Source: Oscillospiraceae bacterium (GTDB lineage: Bacteria > Bacillota > Clostridia > Oscillospirales > Ruminococcaceae). From it: a stretch of DNA of 28,907 nucleotides. The stretch is taken from contig JAGBFZ010000373.1 in the NCBI GenBank assembly GCA_018110855.1, forward strand, positions 1-28,907. Direction: 5' to 3'. The notes under the pieces were generated by a model. It was given only the letters and a program-made list of their open reading frames with translations, was not told where the DNA came from and made no database searches. Positions 15,852 to 23,641 of the stretch are shown in pieces (within the stretch, counting starts at the first letter, position 1; each line of letters begins with the position of its first letter). Made by a program: the position numbers and the translations under genes.

Positions 15852-16850
15852 TTAATACTCGATTATAGCAGCACCCAAGGTAAGTCCTGCGCCGAAGCCT
15901 ACGAGACATACCTTCATGCCTCTCTTCAAAACGCCCTTTTCGGCAGCTTCGTTAAGCGCAATGGGAATGGAGGCGCTTGATGTATTGCCGTGCATATCTA
16001 TGTTGGTATAGAATTTATCCATGGAAACCCCAAGGTTCTTTGCGGCAGTCTCGATAATTCTTATATTTGCCTGATGGGGAATGAAAAGGTCGATGTCATT
16101 TATATCAAGACCAATCTTTTCGGCAGCGTTCTTTGCGGCAGTGGGGAGAGCCTTGGTGGCGAATTTATATACCTCCTTGCCGTCCTGAACGAGAAAACGG
16201 TGCTTTACTTCGGGGTCGGTCTGGTCATCTATGGTGAAATGCTCCTCGGTGGTAAAGGGGCTGTGAGCGTATTCATTCTTTGCATAAAGATACTTTGCGC
16301 CCGTGCCGTCTGCGCCCAGCCAGCTTGTGTAGAGCTTGTCCGATCTTTCAAGTATCACCGCAGCTGCGCCGTCTCCGAAAAGCACGCAGGAGGAGCGGTC
16401 GGTGAAATTCGTTATATACGAAAGGTTTTCATTGGCGGAGATAAGGACATATTTAAGGCTTTCGTCCGTTGCAAGGAAGCGGCAGGCGGTATCTACCGCA
16501 TACACAAAGCCGGAGCAGGCAGCGCCGAGGTCAAAAGCCGCTGCATTCACTGCGCCTGTTTCACGCTGGATAAGGCAGGAAGCGGAGGGGGTAACAAAAT
16601 CATTGGTGATGGTGGAGGAAATGATAAGACCTATTTCCTTGGGGTCGATACCCGCTCTCTCTATCGCCTGCTTTGATGCCATTGCGCCCATGTACCATGT
16701 AGGCTCGCAGTTTGACATACGACGTTCGGAAATGCCCGTGCGGGTCCTTATCCATTCGTCGTTTGTCTCCACAAGTCTTGACATATCATCATTGGTAACT
16801 GCAAGCAGGGGGGCATAGCCGCCTGTTGAAACAATATTTATTCCGCTCAT
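15852..16850 (-). CDS. fabH: 3-oxoacyl-ACP synthase III FabH
   Basis: Initiating condensing enzyme, joining an acyl-CoA primer to malonyl-ACP. Catalytic Cys112 is in GAACSGFVYAV, the His in FIPHQANIRII and the Asn in HGNTSSASIPIAL. From ATG 16850 the protein has 332 residues, matching the family, and starts MSGINIVSTGGYAP. The frame stays open up to 16976, but that would put the start codon at the predicted transcript start, so I reject the longer form. The nearest ribosome site (AAAGGA) is 15 nt from the ATG, which is long. It is the first gene of the minus-strand fab run. Confidence 0.95.
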   Translation of the reverse strand: MSGINIVSTGGYAPLLAVTNDDMSRLVETNDEWIRTRTGISERRMSNCEPTWYMGAMASKQAIERAGIDPKEIGLIISSTITNDFVTPSASCLIQRETGAVNAAAFDLGAACSGFVYAVDTACRFLATDESLKYVLISANENLSYITNFTDRSSCVLFGDGAAAVILERSDKLYTSWLGADGTGAKYLYAKNEYAHSPFTTEEHFTIDDQTDPEVKHRFLVQDGKEVYKFATKALPTAAKNAAEKIGLDINDIDLFIPHQANIRIIETAAKNLGVSMDKFYTNIDMHGNTSSASIPIALNEAAEKGVLKRGMKVCLVGFGAGLTLGAAIIEY

Positions 16851-16882
16851 TTTGTAAATAATCAATCCTTTCGGGTCTTTTG

Positions 16883-16895
16883 ACGGATTTTCCGT
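16883..16895 (-). other. Small hairpin in the fabH leader
   Basis: ACGGA and TCCGT flank a 3-nt loop shortly before the fabH ribosome site, inside a predicted leader of about 125 nt. It is short and could be chance. Confidence 0.25.
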
Positions 16896-16981
16896 TCGTT
16901 TACTATTGTAATTTACGAAAAAATGTGTTATTATAATTAGTGTGGCAAAAATGCATTTCCACATAATACAATACATTATAT

Positions 16982-17011
16982 ATTGTAATATATTTTAACG
17001 TCTCTTGTCAA
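16982..17011 (-). promoter_or_regulatory. Predicted promoter of the fabH operon
   Basis: On the minus strand TTGACA (17011-17006) and TACAAT (16987-16982) have an 18-bp spacer. An AT-rich dyad, ATATATT / AATATAT with a 2-bp centre (16978-16993), covers the -10, as an operator might. Low sequence complexity weakens the dyad argument. Confidence 0.68.
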
Positions 17012-17100
17012 CTGATATTTCAGTAATTTTGAAAAAATTTACCGATATAATGTTCAAGTGACACAAAGATACTTATCAAATTTCGTAATTTAACACAAAT

Positions 17101-17130
17101 TTGATACTATATGTAAATTTATATTATAAT
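17101..17130 (+). promoter_or_regulatory. Predicted promoter of fabD
   Basis: TTGATA (17101-17106) and TATAAT (17125-17130) with an 18-bp spacer, about 40 nt before the start codon. ATACTATAT (17104-17112) overlaps the -35 and is the reverse complement of the 9-mer at the fabG promoter. Confidence 0.68.
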
Positions 17131-17173
17131 AATACTTATTGTAATACACTTAATAATTTCGGAGGATTTGAAG

Positions 17174-18094
17174 ATGACAGCGGAAAAAACAGTTTTTTTA
17201 TTCTCGGGACAGGGTTCCCAGTATGCGGGAATGGGCGTTTCTCTTGTTGAAAAATATCCCGAGCTGAAGGAGATATTTGACGAGGCAAGCGATATCCTCG
17301 GCTTTGACCTTTTTGACAAATGCGCCAACGCTCCCGAGGAGGAGCTTGCAAAGACAGTTATTTCCCAGCCTGCTATCATGGCTGTGTCCCTTTGTGCGGC
17401 AAAGGCTCTTGAGATAAACGGCATAACCGCTTCTGCGGCTGCAGGTCATTCTCTGGGCGAGTATGCGGCAATGGTGTATACGGGCATGGTCTCCCGCGCA
17501 GACGGCTTCAGGCTCATCAAGGCGAGAAGCGAAGCAATGCAGAAGGCTGCGGAGAATAACAAGGGCGCTATGTACGCTGTTATCGGCAAGACTGTTGAGG
17601 AGATAGAAAAGGTATGCGCCGAGACTGAGGGCTATGTGCTCCCCGTAAACTACAATTCTCTTGCACAGACCGTTATCGCAGGAGAAGAAGAGGCTGCAAA
17701 GGCAGCTGCCGACACTCTTGCCGAAATGGGTGCAAGGGCTGTTAAGCTGAATGTGGCTTCCGCATTCCATTCAAAGCTCATGCAGAGTGCAGCTGATGAG
17801 TTCAAGCCTGCTGCAGAGAAGATAATATTTTCCGAGCCTAAGATAAGGATGTTCTCAAACATCACAGGCAAGGAGCTTGAGGGGATCGAAAATTTGCCCG
17901 AAAGACTTGCAAAGCACATCGTTTCCCCCGTTAGATTTACAGATGAGCTTGCTGATCTCTCTGCTCTGGGCTATGATACATATATCGAGTGCGGTCCCAA
18001 TAAGGTTCTGTCTGGACTTGTTAGAAAGACCCTCAAGGGTGTAAATATAGCAAATGTTCAGGACGCAGACAGCCTTGCGAAAATTCTCGGATAA
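17174..18094 (+). CDS. fabD: Malonyl-CoA:ACP transacylase FabD
   Basis: Loads malonyl groups from malonyl-CoA on to the acyl carrier protein. It has the QGSQYAGMG N-terminal loop, catalytic Ser93 in GHSLGEY and catalytic His199 in SAFHSKLM. From ATG 17174, 8 nt after GGAGG, it has 306 residues, normal for the family; a TTG two codons upstream is too close to the ribosome site. In most related operons fabD sits between fabK and fabG on the same strand. Here it is alone and divergent from fabH, sharing one regulatory region, so its level could be set separately. Confidence 0.97.
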   Translation: MTAEKTVFLFSGQGSQYAGMGVSLVEKYPELKEIFDEASDILGFDLFDKCANAPEEELAKTVISQPAIMAVSLCAAKALEINGITASAAAGHSLGEYAAMVYTGMVSRADGFRLIKARSEAMQKAAENNKGAMYAVIGKTVEEIEKVCAETEGYVLPVNYNSLAQTVIAGEEEAAKAAADTLAEMGARAVKLNVASAFHSKLMQSAADEFKPAAEKIIFSEPKIRMFSNITGKELEGIENLPERLAKHIVSPVRFTDELADLSALGYDTYIECGPNKVLSGLVRKTLKGVNIANVQDADSLAKILG

Positions 18095-18129
18095 GATAAA
18101 AATACCATATATAGTAAATTTTTACAGGT

Positions 18130-18148
18130 ATACTATTATATATAGTAT
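18130..18148. promoter_or_regulatory. AT-rich dyad between fabD and aroE
   Basis: ATACTAT (18130-18136) and ATAGTAT (18142-18148) form a perfect 7-bp inverted repeat around 5 bases. A further TATAGTA half-site lies at 18110-18116. It contains the 9-mer ATATAGTAT found at the fabG promoter. No clear promoter hexamers accompany it. Confidence 0.4.
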
Positions 18149-18172
18149 TTTAATGAAAGGATTGAAAATATC

Positions 18173-19012
18173 ATGAAGCATTACGGACTGCTTGGATTCC
18201 CCCTGAAGCACACTATGTCTCCCCCCATTCATCAGAGACTTTTCGAGCTTGAGGGCATATTGGATTTTGATTATACGTTAAAGGAATATTCTCCCGAGGA
18301 GCTTGGGGATAAGATAGATGATGTTCTCGCTCTTGACGGCTTCAACATCACCATTCCCCATAAGGTCGAGATAATTAAGCATATAGACGAGCTTGCGGAT
18401 TCCGCAAAGAGATATAACTCCGTAAACTGCGTTGTTAAAAGAGACGGAAAATATATAGGCTATAACACCGACTGCGACGGCTTTCTGCGTTCCCTTGAAG
18501 CGGCAGGAGCAAGGCTTGACGGCAGCGTTTTGCAGTGCGGCTGCGGCGGCGTGGGACGAATGATAGCTATTGAAGCTGTAAGACATGGCGCAAGGCTTAC
18601 CGTATCCGTTCCCGAGGGCTTTGAGGACACTGTGGAGCCTGTTAAGGAATATGCACGGGCAAACGGCTTTTCCGATGATATCAGGGTCGTTCATCCAAAT
18701 GAGATAGAGGGTAAATTCGACCTGCTCATAAACGCATCTCCTGTGGGAATGTTCCCCAAGGTGGATAACTGCCCCGTTTCCGAGGATATCATCAAAAACT
18801 GCGGCTTTGTATTTGACGTTATCTACAATCCCGAGCGGACAAGGCTTATGCAGACAGCCGAAAATCATGGCATCAAGACCTGCGGCGGAATGGCAATGCT
18901 CGTATGGCAGGCTGTTGTTGCCCATGAGATCTGGAGCGGAGCAAAATACAATGACAGCGACATTGCTGAGCTTATCTCCGATATGCACAGGCTGATGGCG
19001 GAAAAGGCATAA
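18173..19012 (+). CDS. aroE: Shikimate dehydrogenase
   Basis: NADP-dependent reductase converting 3-dehydroshikimate to shikimate in aromatic amino acid synthesis. The substrate-binding motif GFPLKHTMSPPIHQ starts at residue 6, the catalytic Lys is in TIPHKVEI, and NTDCDGF holds the conserved Asn-Thr-Asp. The nucleotide loop reads CGCGGVGRM rather than the common GAGGAAR, a mild departure. INASPVGMFP and the C-terminal GMAMLVWQA block complete the fold. At 279 residues it has normal length. Its stop codon is one base before the next start, so it leads a plus-strand operon. Confidence 0.93.
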   Translation: MKHYGLLGFPLKHTMSPPIHQRLFELEGILDFDYTLKEYSPEELGDKIDDVLALDGFNITIPHKVEIIKHIDELADSAKRYNSVNCVVKRDGKYIGYNTDCDGFLRSLEAAGARLDGSVLQCGCGGVGRMIAIEAVRHGARLTVSVPEGFEDTVEPVKEYARANGFSDDIRVVHPNEIEGKFDLLINASPVGMFPKVDNCPVSEDIIKNCGFVFDVIYNPERTRLMQTAENHGIKTCGGMAMLVWQAVVAHEIWSGAKYNDSDIAELISDMHRLMAEKA

Positions 19013-19013
19013 G

Positions 19014-19592
19014 ATGGGCAGGGTAGTGTTCAAAGGGGGAGCGCTTGTGGCTCCCGTTCCTGCGGCTCTCGTTACCTGCGGCAGCGAGGACGGAAAAAGA
19101 AATGTCCTCACTGCTGCATGGACAGGCATTGTCAACACTCGTCCGCCCATGGCATACGTTTCGGTCCGTCCCGAAAGATATTCATATAGTATCATAAAGG
19201 AAACAGGGGAATTTGTCATAAACCTTACCACATCCAAAATGGCAAGGGAAGTTGATCTCTGCGGCATGAAAAGCGGCGCAAAGCTGGACAAATTCGCAAA
19301 ATGCGGCTTTGAAACGGTGAAGGGTGAAACGGTGTCGTGTCCCGTTATTCTTGCTTCTCCCTTGTCCCTTGAATGCAAAGTAAGAAGCTGTCAGGAGCTT
19401 GGCAGCCATACCATGTTCATTGCAGATATAACGGGAATTACCGCAGATGAACGGTATATCGACAGCAAGGGCAAGCTGAATTTGCAGCAGGCAGGGCTTA
19501 TGGCGTATGCTCACGGGGAATATTTCGCTCTGGGCAGAAAGCTGGGGGATTTCGGATTCTCCGTTAAAAAGAAGGGAGCGGCGAAAAAATGA
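19014..19592 (+). CDS. Flavin reductase-like (FMN-binding split barrel) protein
   Basis: A 192-residue protein of the flavoredoxin / flavin reductase-like family. Diagnostic features are the N-terminal PVPAALVTCGS, then NVLTAAWTGIVNTRPPMAYVSVRPERYSYS and the later FVINL block, which in this family shape the FMN site. Such proteins bind FMN and move electrons in anaerobes; the physiological partner is not shown here. It begins one base after the aroE stop codon and overlaps tatD by 4 bp (ATGA), so it is translated as part of this operon. A short basic tail ends the protein. Confidence 0.82.
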   Translation: MGRVVFKGGALVAPVPAALVTCGSEDGKRNVLTAAWTGIVNTRPPMAYVSVRPERYSYSIIKETGEFVINLTTSKMAREVDLCGMKSGAKLDKFAKCGFETVKGETVSCPVILASPLSLECKVRSCQELGSHTMFIADITGITADERYIDSKGKLNLQQAGLMAYAHGEYFALGRKLGDFGFSVKKKGAAKK

Positions 19593-20341
19593 GGATAATC
19601 GATTCTCATGCTCATTATGATGACGCAGCCTTCGATATTGATCGCTATGAGCTTCTGGACGTGCTTTTTGCGGGGGGTATATGCAAGCTCATCAATGTGG
19701 GCTGCTCAGTGAAAAGCTCATATTCATCGGCGGAGCTTGCGGAGAGATATCCGAATATCTACGCATCGGCAGGACTTCACCCCGACGCAGCTGATGAAAT
19801 TGACAGGCTTGACGAGATAAAGGCATTATGCAGCCGAAAAAAGGTCGTTGCTGTGGGTGAGATCGGTCTCGATTATCATTATGAAAATCACAGCAGGGAG
19901 CTGCAGAAGCGTGCCTTTGAGGAGCAGCTCAGGCTTGCGGCAGAGGTTCGCCTTCCCGTGATAATCCATTCCCGTGACGCATGGGAGGACACTATGGATA
20001 TCCTTCGGAAATACCGTCCCAAGGGAGTTATGCACTGCTTTTCGGGGTCTGCGGAGATCGCTGAGGAGATCGTTAAAATGGGCATGTATGTGGGATTTAC
20101 GGGAGTTGTTACATTCAAAAATGCCAAAAAGGCTCTGAGGGCGCTTGAAGCAGTTCCGCTTGACAGGCTCCTTGTGGAAACGGACTGTCCCTATATGTCT
20201 CCCGAGCCCAACAGGGGAAAGCGGAATTTCAGCGGAAATCTGCCCTATACAATAGCTGCAATGGCGGCGGCAAAGGGCATATCTCCCGAGGAAGCGGCTG
20301 AGATCACGGCGGAAAATGCCGAAAGACTGTTTAATATCTGA
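19589..20341 (+). CDS. tatD: TatD-family metal-dependent DNase/hydrolase
   Basis: Amidohydrolase-fold nuclease of about 250 residues. The metal ligands are in place: HAHYDD at 7-12, the Glu in VGEIGLDYHY, His in VIIHSRDAW, His in MHCFSGS and Asp in LVETDCPYMSP. Family members have 3'-5' DNase activity and a quality-control role. The start overlaps the stop codon of the flavin reductase-like gene by 4 bp. Confidence 0.93.
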   Translation: MRIIDSHAHYDDAAFDIDRYELLDVLFAGGICKLINVGCSVKSSYSSAELAERYPNIYASAGLHPDAADEIDRLDEIKALCSRKKVVAVGEIGLDYHYENHSRELQKRAFEEQLRLAAEVRLPVIIHSRDAWEDTMDILRKYRPKGVMHCFSGSAEIAEEIVKMGMYVGFTGVVTFKNAKKALRALEAVPLDRLLVETDCPYMSPEPNRGKRNFSGNLPYTIAAMAAAKGISPEEAAEITAENAERLFNI

Positions 20342-20359
20342 TGAAAGGAATATATAATT

Positions 20360-21277
20360 ATGATAGGATTTCACATTGCGGAATCGACCAGAACGGTGAG
20401 TCTTAACATAGTCCTTGCCGACCTTATGAAGGAAAAGCCTGAATGCTTCAGAGATGATTTCAGAATAGCCTCCTATTTCGGAAGCCCTGCGGTCATCTGG
20501 AACGGCGGAAGAATGATACTCGGAGAATTTTATCCGGACAGGGCAAAGGCTGTTATTGATGGCTATAATGCAAGAGGCATCCCTTACAGATTCACATTTA
20601 CCAATCCCTCTGTCACTGAGAAGGAGCTTGGCGACAGGGACTGCAATTATCTTCTGGATATGGCGGACAACGGCATGAACGAGGTCATTGTAAATTCGCC
20701 CATTCTTGAGGATTATATCAGGCGGACCCACCCGGATATGAAGATAACCTCCTCCACCTGCAAATGCATAAGGAGCATAGAGGATGTAAAGGAGGAGCTT
20801 GCAAAGCCTTACAGCCTTGTGGTGCTTGATTACAATTTCAATAACGATTTTGAGGCTCTGGAAAAGCTCACGCCCGAGGAGAGAAAACGCTGCGAAATAC
20901 TCATAAATCCCCGCTGCGTTCCGAACTGCCCCAGACGAAAGGAGCATTATAAATATATCGGAGATGTGATGCTGAAGCTTAATGATCTCAGGACCATGTC
21001 TCCCGAGGAGAGACGAAAATATTCTGAGTGGGAATGTAAGTACAGAGCCTGCGATATTTATGAGGAGACCTTGTCTGAGAGGTATATCACTGCCGAGGGC
21101 GTTTTTGGAAAATATAAGGAAATGGGCTTCGAAAATTTCAAGATCGAAGGAAGAGCGACAAATCTTATGGTTCTCGGCGAGCAGCTTGCACTGTATCTTG
21201 CAAACCCTGAAAAGCGTGATCTGATGAGATATAAGCTGATGAATATTACCCTTGATTACGCCTATCTGAATTACTGA
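20360..21277 (+). CDS. U32-peptidase-like protein with clustered cysteines
   Basis: A 305-residue cytoplasmic protein without signal or membrane segment. The FKIEGR block near residue 258, and the alternation of EVIVNSP, KITSSTC and VLDYNF strands, resemble the TIM-barrel core of the U32 peptidase / UbiU-UbiV group. Cysteines cluster as TCKC (about 134), NPRCVPNC (about 190) and WECKYRAC (about 230), a pattern that could bind an iron-sulphur cluster, as in UbiU/UbiV. Substrate and activity are unknown, and the protein is shorter than typical U32 peptidases. AAAGGA lies 10 nt before the ATG, and the gene ends the aroE-tatD group before a terminator. Confidence 0.55.
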   Translation: MIGFHIAESTRTVSLNIVLADLMKEKPECFRDDFRIASYFGSPAVIWNGGRMILGEFYPDRAKAVIDGYNARGIPYRFTFTNPSVTEKELGDRDCNYLLDMADNGMNEVIVNSPILEDYIRRTHPDMKITSSTCKCIRSIEDVKEELAKPYSLVVLDYNFNNDFEALEKLTPEERKRCEILINPRCVPNCPRRKEHYKYIGDVMLKLNDLRTMSPEERRKYSEWECKYRACDIYEETLSERYITAEGVFGKYKEMGFENFKIEGRATNLMVLGEQLALYLANPEKRDLMRYKLMNITLDYAYLNY

Positions 21278-21280
21278 TAA

Positions 21281-21313
21281 AAAGGCTCTCAGCCGTTTGG
21301 ATGAGGGCTTTTG
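21281..21313 (+). terminator. Rho-independent terminator of the aroE-tatD group
   Basis: An 11-bp stem between 21281-21291 and 21302-21312, including G-T pairs, with a 10-nt loop, ends in TTTT. It begins 3 nt after the stop codon. Confidence 0.8.
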
Positions 21314-21384
21314 CAATTAATGAGCAGATATAGGGTGTACAAAAACATTGTGAAAAACAAGTGAAAGTTTGTGCATAAAATCAA

Positions 21385-21413
21385 TTGAAATTATTCTTTG
21401 AATGAGTTATAGT
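21385..21413 (+). promoter_or_regulatory. Upstream promoter (P1) of the surface-protein gene
   Basis: TTGAAA and TATAGT with a 17-bp spacer. A transcript starting near 21420 would carry the structured segment at 21429-21475 before reaching P2. Confidence 0.55.
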
Positions 21414-21428
21414 ATTATCATACCACGG

Positions 21429-21475
21429 AAACCAAGGTGCAGGGATGCCGAAAGAGTTGACCAAATCTGAGGTTT
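21429..21475 (+). ncRNA. Possible structured RNA element at the start of the P1 transcript
   Basis: Nested pairings can be drawn: AAACC/GGTTT outermost (21429-21433 with 21471-21475), GGT/ACC next, and GCA-GGGA-TGC innermost. It lies directly after the predicted P1 start. It matches no riboswitch class I can name, and the stems are short. Confidence 0.3.
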
Positions 21476-21535
21476 TTAGGCAAAAAGTGTGCATAAAGGA
21501 TAAAAACGTTTAAGGAAATTTGTTGTTTATGTACA

Positions 21536-21564
21536 TTGACATATCTGCCTTCAGGTGGTACAAT
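21536..21564 (+). promoter_or_regulatory. Main promoter (P2) of the surface-protein gene
   Basis: Consensus TTGACA and TACAAT with a 17-bp spacer. Predicted start near 21571, leaving a leader of about 104 nt. Confidence 0.78.
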
Positions 21565-21570
21565 AATATC

Positions 21571-21602
21571 GTGATATAACGTGAGCAGAAGCACGGTATC
21601 AC
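21571..21602 (+). promoter_or_regulatory. 5'-terminal mRNA hairpin of the surface-protein transcript
   Basis: GTGATA (21571-21576) pairs with TATCAC (21597-21602), and CGTG with CACG inside it, separated by a small internal loop. The hairpin begins at the predicted P2 start, the arrangement that protects long-lived mRNAs from 5' decay. Confidence 0.55.
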
Positions 21603-21674
21603 AGCTATATTTGATTTCCATACATATTTGGAAATAAATAAAGAAAACCAAAACAAAACAAGGAGGAATTTTTC

Positions 21675-23384
21675 ATGAACATGAAAAAGTCAATTGCCGG
21701 CGTAATGGCTGGCGCAATGGCCGTATCTGCAATGGCTACTGTTGTATCCGCTGATCAGGATGCAATCGCTCTTACTTATGACCTCAAGACCTATGTTGAG
21801 GACGCTAACGGCACTAAGGCTAAGGTAACACTCGTTGCTAACTATGAGAAGGTTCTCGTAGATGCTGCTGCAGACTACATCCAGTTCGGAAGCGACAACG
21901 GTTTCGTAATTAACGAGACTGTTTACGACAAGGGTCTCGCTATTTCCACCGGTGCTTCTTCCAGCCTTAAGGACCTCGAGTTCTATGCAGTACCTTTCAA
22001 GAACTACACACTTGAAACACCTGTTGCTGCTGCTGGTCAGACTGTAAAGCTCTCTGTAAACAACAAGACTGATGGTTCTACACAGGTTGCTGATGCTGGT
22101 AAGGTAAATCTCGTTGTTAAGTCCACAGATATCAATGACAAGAACCGTGGTGCACTTGTAGTTGGCGGTTATGATCTTAATGCTCTCGGTTATTCTAATG
22201 CTGCAAATGCAGCAGCAGAGGGTCTTTCTGCTGTTACCGGTACAGTATATGGCTTCGAGAAGGCTAACGTTAAGCTCACATACGAGGTTCCCAACATTGT
22301 AAAGGTTAACAACAGCAACTCCTGGGGCTGGACTTCTACAGATGCAGACGATGCACTTAAGTTCTTCGGTGATACTGCTTACACAGACACTGCTATGAAC
22401 GCTGAGCTCTTCTACAAGGGCTTCAACACCAAGGATGGAAACAAGAAGACCGGTGTAACAGCTAAGCTTTATGATGCAACTAAGGTAATTGGTTCTATCA
22501 CACCTGCAACATATGCAATCGGCTCCTTCGAGGCTGGTGCTAAGACTGAGAAGGTATATCCCTTCAAGACTACACTTAACCCCAAGAACAACGATAACAA
22601 CGTTGTAACAGCTCTCACATCCCGCAAGTCCGGCGGCAACTACTACACCAAGCCTAAGGCTGTTATCAACGACGCTATTGCTAACCACACTAACGTAACC
22701 TTCACATTCACTTCTTATGATGGATATGTTGGAACTACTAAGTCCCACATCTACTATCAGTGGGTAAATGAGGGCGAGGGCTTCGGCTATCAGGCAACTC
22801 CTTTTGACTGGCACAACCCCACCTTCGGTCAGCACCTCTACACCAATATCGATGATTCTTACAGCCTCTTCGATACAGATGATTACGATATGTACGGTTC
22901 TTACTCTTCTGCATGGGGCATCAACCTCTTCACAGGTGCAGTTGTAGTAAACAACGAGATCACAATGCAGCTCTCTGATGTTGACACCTTCAACTGGGGC
23001 AGCAACACCCTCACATTTGATTGGTTCGATATCACTGACGACGGCAAGATCACTGACGCTAAGACATTCCTCAACACCATGCTCCTCTACACTCCTGTAG
23101 ATTGGTACTGGGATAAGCTCACTGTTGTTGTAACAGATGAAGAGCGCGAGGATATCGACGCTGGCGCAGGTCTCGAGGACGAGGCTGAGGTTATCGAAGA
23201 CGAGCCCGAGGTTGAAGAGACCGAGATCGTTGAGGAGCCCGAGGTTGTTGAGACTGAGGCTGAGACAGAGGCTGCTCCCGTTGAGACAGCTCCCTCTCCA
23301 GCAACCGGCAACGCTCCTGTAGCTCTCGCAGTTATCCCTGTTGCTCTCGCAGCAGCTGCTGTAGTAGCTAAGAAGAGAGGCTAA
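21675..23384 (+). CDS. Abundant secreted, probably cell-wall-anchored protein of unknown function
   Basis: A 569-residue exported protein. Residues 1-26 are a signal peptide (cut after VSA), and the mature part is Asn/Thr/Tyr-rich and beta-strand-like with several Trp clusters (WGWTS, WYWDK). From about 485 to 540 it is a Glu/Val/Pro/Thr-rich spacer. The end is a sortase-like signal: PATGN at 542-546, a hydrophobic stretch and the basic tail KKRG. PATG departs from LPxTG at the first two positions. A strong AAGGAGG site, consensus promoter, 5' hairpin, strong terminators and uniform codon choice (AAC, AAG, GCT, CTC), unlike its neighbours, all indicate very high expression. I recognise no enzyme or S-layer family; a structural or carbohydrate-binding surface role is inference. 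Confidence 0.8.
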   Translation: MNMKKSIAGVMAGAMAVSAMATVVSADQDAIALTYDLKTYVEDANGTKAKVTLVANYEKVLVDAAADYIQFGSDNGFVINETVYDKGLAISTGASSSLKDLEFYAVPFKNYTLETPVAAAGQTVKLSVNNKTDGSTQVADAGKVNLVVKSTDINDKNRGALVVGGYDLNALGYSNAANAAAEGLSAVTGTVYGFEKANVKLTYEVPNIVKVNNSNSWGWTSTDADDALKFFGDTAYTDTAMNAELFYKGFNTKDGNKKTGVTAKLYDATKVIGSITPATYAIGSFEAGAKTEKVYPFKTTLNPKNNDNNVVTALTSRKSGGNYYTKPKAVINDAIANHTNVTFTFTSYDGYVGTTKSHIYYQWVNEGEGFGYQATPFDWHNPTFGQHLYTNIDDSYSLFDTDDYDMYGSYSSAWGINLFTGAVVVNNEITMQLSDVDTFNWGSNTLTFDWFDITDDGKITDAKTFLNTMLLYTPVDWYWDKLTVVVTDEEREDIDAGAGLEDEAEVIEDEPEVEETEIVEEPEVVETEAETEAAPVETAPSPATGNAPVALAVIPVALAAAAVVAKKRG

Positions 23385-23432
23385 TCTCTTAACTGAGATA
23401 AACCGAACTTCAGCGTAAGCTAAATAAGTTCA

Positions 23433-23465
23433 GCCGCCATCTGATTTCAGATGGCGGCTTTTTTA
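23433..23465 (+). terminator. Strong rho-independent terminator of the surface-protein gene
   Basis: GCCGCCATCTGA and its exact complement form a 12-bp stem with a 2-nt centre (closing pairs probably open), followed by TTTTTT. Confidence 0.92.
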
Positions 23466-23499
23466 TGCCTTGACTATATTGGGGTCAAGGCATATTTTT
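23465..23499 (+). terminator. Second, tandem terminator
   Basis: ATGCCTTGAC pairs with GTCAAGGCAT (10 bp) around a 9-nt loop, followed by ATTTTTA. It directly follows the first terminator, giving double insulation from the ABC importer operon. Confidence 0.78.
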
Positions 23500-23641
23500 A
23501 TACATATTGAATAATTTATATAAAGCATACATGGGCAAAAAAATATACTAGATGTAAATATTGACAATAACTTAATCGTTTAATTGTGCGAATTAGCTAA
23601 ATTTTCACGGGCAAATTATATACAAAAAAATGTATTTTGTA
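23500..23641. other. AT-rich spacer without genes
   Basis: No reading frame or clear signal is seen between the tandem terminators and the ABC operon promoter. A TTGACA at 23561 has no suitable -10 partner. Confidence 0.5.

Noticed and set aside
15715..15909. A 64-codon basic frame overlapping the end of fabH on the minus strand
   Set aside because: It is out of frame with both fabH and the better-supported 48-codon membrane protein. Its Arg/Ser-rich product looks like a frame shadow.
16851..16976. N-terminal extension of FabH by 42 residues
   Set aside because: Its start codon falls at the predicted transcript start, and the extension has no counterpart in FabH proteins.
18278..19378. A 366-codon minus-strand open frame opposite aroE and the flavin reductase-like gene
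   Set aside because: Both sense genes carry conserved family motifs, and the antisense product has none.
19826..21316. A 496-codon open frame on the minus strand opposite tatD and the U32-like gene
   Set aside because: It lies wholly opposite well-supported genes, has no family resemblance and no ribosome site in context. It is a by-product of codon bias.
21421..21480. A c-di-GMP, SAM or other named riboswitch before the surface-protein gene
   Set aside because: Short runs look similar to parts of known classes, but the conserved cores are missing, so no class is claimed.
21690..22835. A 381-codon minus-strand open frame opposite the surface-protein gene
   Set aside because: The strong codon bias of the sense gene keeps the opposite frame open. 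No promoter, ribosome site or homology-like motif supports it.
23155..23290. A tandem repeat array in the Glu/Val-rich coding stretch
   Set aside because: The DNA shows only loose repetition caused by a Glu/Val/Pro-rich spacer in the protein, without a fixed repeat unit.
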